In this document: in pieces, positions 63,054 through 64,000 of the stretch
Layout: the number at the start of each line of letters is the position of its first letter
How positions within the stretch are numbered: the stretch's first letter is position 1
Source: Cytophagaceae bacterium ABcell3
GTDB taxonomy: Bacteria; Bacteroidota; Bacteroidia; Cytophagales; Cytophagaceae
Length of the DNA: 64,000 nt
Reading direction: 5' to 3'
NCBI GenBank assembly: GCA_030913385.1
Contig: CP133159.1
Location: forward strand, 3,618,584 to 3,682,583
The notes under the pieces: model-generated
What the model was told of the DNA's origin: nothing
Databases searched by the model: none
The model's input: the letters and a program-made list of their open reading frames with translations, nothing else
Program-made: the position numbers and the translations under genes

Positions 63054-64000
63054 ATGAAAGCATTAGTATTAGTTGCAATTTTAGGTATAGTTTCAATGAT
63101 GGCCGATATCTTCGGCTATAGGAAACATTTGTGGGGCCTTGCCCTTGGCGCTTTGGCTATTATAGCCGGTATTACATTTGTAATGGATTGGAACCAGTTC
63201 CAAACCTATTATGAAATGATGGAATATGATAATTATGCAGTAGCCTTTACCTGTCTTCTGCTCTTATTGACCATTGTATGGGTCTTCTTCTCAAAAGATC
63301 AATATAACAATGAATTTAATATGCCAGACCATTACGCCCTCATCTTCTTTTCCTTGGTGGGGGGAATTGTTTTGGTTTCGTTCAATCATTTAGCAATGTT
63401 GTTTATAGGAATTGAGATTCTTTCAATTCCATTATACATACTGGCAGGTAGTCGTAAAAACAACTTGGCATCTAATGAAGCCTCTCTAAAGTACTTCCTG
63501 ATGGGTGCATTTGCTACAGGTGTTATCCTGTTCGGTATGGCGCTTCTATATGGTGCTACGGGTTCTTTTAGACTGGACTTGATGGCTCAGTTTATCGAGG
63601 TCAACCAACATAACATGCCTGCTATTTTCTACACAGGCGTCATTATGGTAATGATCGGGCTGTGCTTTAAGGTTTCTGCCTTTCCATTTCACTTCTGGGC
63701 ACCAGATGTGTATGAAGGAGCACCGCTTTTTGTTACAGCATATATGGCGACAATTTCTAAAACTGCTGCCTTGGGTGCGTTTTACAGACTTTTCGAAAGC
63801 ACCTTTGCAGACATTAGCTACCAATGGTCAGTAGTACTTTCAGTTATAATAGTGCTCACCATTGTAATCGGTAACTTTACTGCTATTTACCAGAACAGTG
63901 TCAAAAGAATGTTGGCCTATTCAGGTATTGCCCAAGCAGGTTATATGTTGATGGCTATTTTGGTACTTAATGATATGGCCAGAAACTCGCTGCTCTTCTA
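63054..64000 (+). CDS. nuoN: NADH-quinone oxidoreductase subunit N (partial, C-terminus off the window)
   Basis: The frame runs open from the ATG at 63054 to the window edge (315 codons). Antiporter-like features are visible: FIGIEILSIPLYILAGSRKN, the ASLKYFLMGAFATGVILFG helix, KVSAFPFHFWAPDVYEGAP (about 206-224) and KRMLAYSGIAQAGYMLMA (about 282). It is the third antiporter-like subunit of complex I and the last gene of the standard nuo order. The N-terminus is short, but its first helix (ALVLVAILGIVSMMADIF) is present. Confidence 0.96.
   Translation, partial: MKALVLVAILGIVSMMADIFGYRKHLWGLALGALAIIAGITFVMDWNQFQTYYEMMEYDNYAVAFTCLLLLLTIVWVFFSKDQYNNEFNMPDHYALIFFSLVGGIVLVSFNHLAMLFIGIEILSIPLYILAGSRKNNLASNEASLKYFLMGAFATGVILFGMALLYGATGSFRLDLMAQFIEVNQHNMPAIFYTGVIMVMIGLCFKVSAFPFHFWAPDVYEGAPLFVTAYMATISKTAALGAFYRLFESTFADISYQWSVVLSVIIVLTIVIGNFTAIYQNSVKRMLAYSGIAQAGYMLMAILVLNDMARNSLLF

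Overview
The window is an AT-rich chromosomal segment from a member of the Bacteroidetes, most likely order Cytophagales. The lineage call rests on the short primary sigma factor without region 1.1, type IX secretion (T9SS) sorting tails of both the A and B kinds, a PorP/SprF protein paired with a giant repeat adhesin, a DUF349 protein, BshB1 (bacillithiol synthesis), and an NADH dehydrogenase locus with a short NuoG. Functions below come from reading the sequence and family knowledge; no database search was possible.

Positions 1-6431 (minus strand) hold a tightly packed operon of at least six genes: APH-fold kinase, a duplicated NMNAT-like nucleotidyltransferase, asparagine-synthase-type amidotransferase, family-1 glycosyltransferase, PIG-L deacetylase, and a chorismatase cut by the left edge. 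It looks like a small specialised-metabolite pathway that I cannot match to a known product. Positions 6521-7270 are a tandem repeat of about 157 bp. Positions 7370-11010 are an accessory patch: a DUF3289-like protein, two related lipoproteins on opposite strands, degraded coding sequence, two long palindromes and orphan genes.

Positions 11092-27000 are mostly housekeeping: an L,D-transpeptidase, tRNA-Thr, a DUF349 protein, YqgE, pdxH, bshB1, trxB, rpoD, pnp, rpsO, an LPS-export permease, an EamA transporter and an MreB. Positions 27310-33373 form a vitamin B12 salvage locus. A DUF71 ATP-pyrophosphatase is divergent from a cobalamin riboswitch, which leads a BtuB-like receptor, two T9SS-exported proteins and a BtuG-like propeller lipoprotein. 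Positions 33411-40751 carry an HDAC-like deacetylase, a DUF493 protein, mltG, a metalloprotease-propeller-barrel protein and a histidine kinase.

Positions 41273-64000 are the respiratory complex I locus, nuoABCDEFGHIJK then nuoLMN (nuoN cut by the right edge). About 10.3 kb separates nuoK from nuoL. That gap holds a terminator, an interspersed repeat, a PorP/SprF gene and a divergent 2750-residue T9SS adhesin with 24 repeats of about 88 residues. The proton-pumping L, M and N subunits are therefore probably made from a separate transcript.
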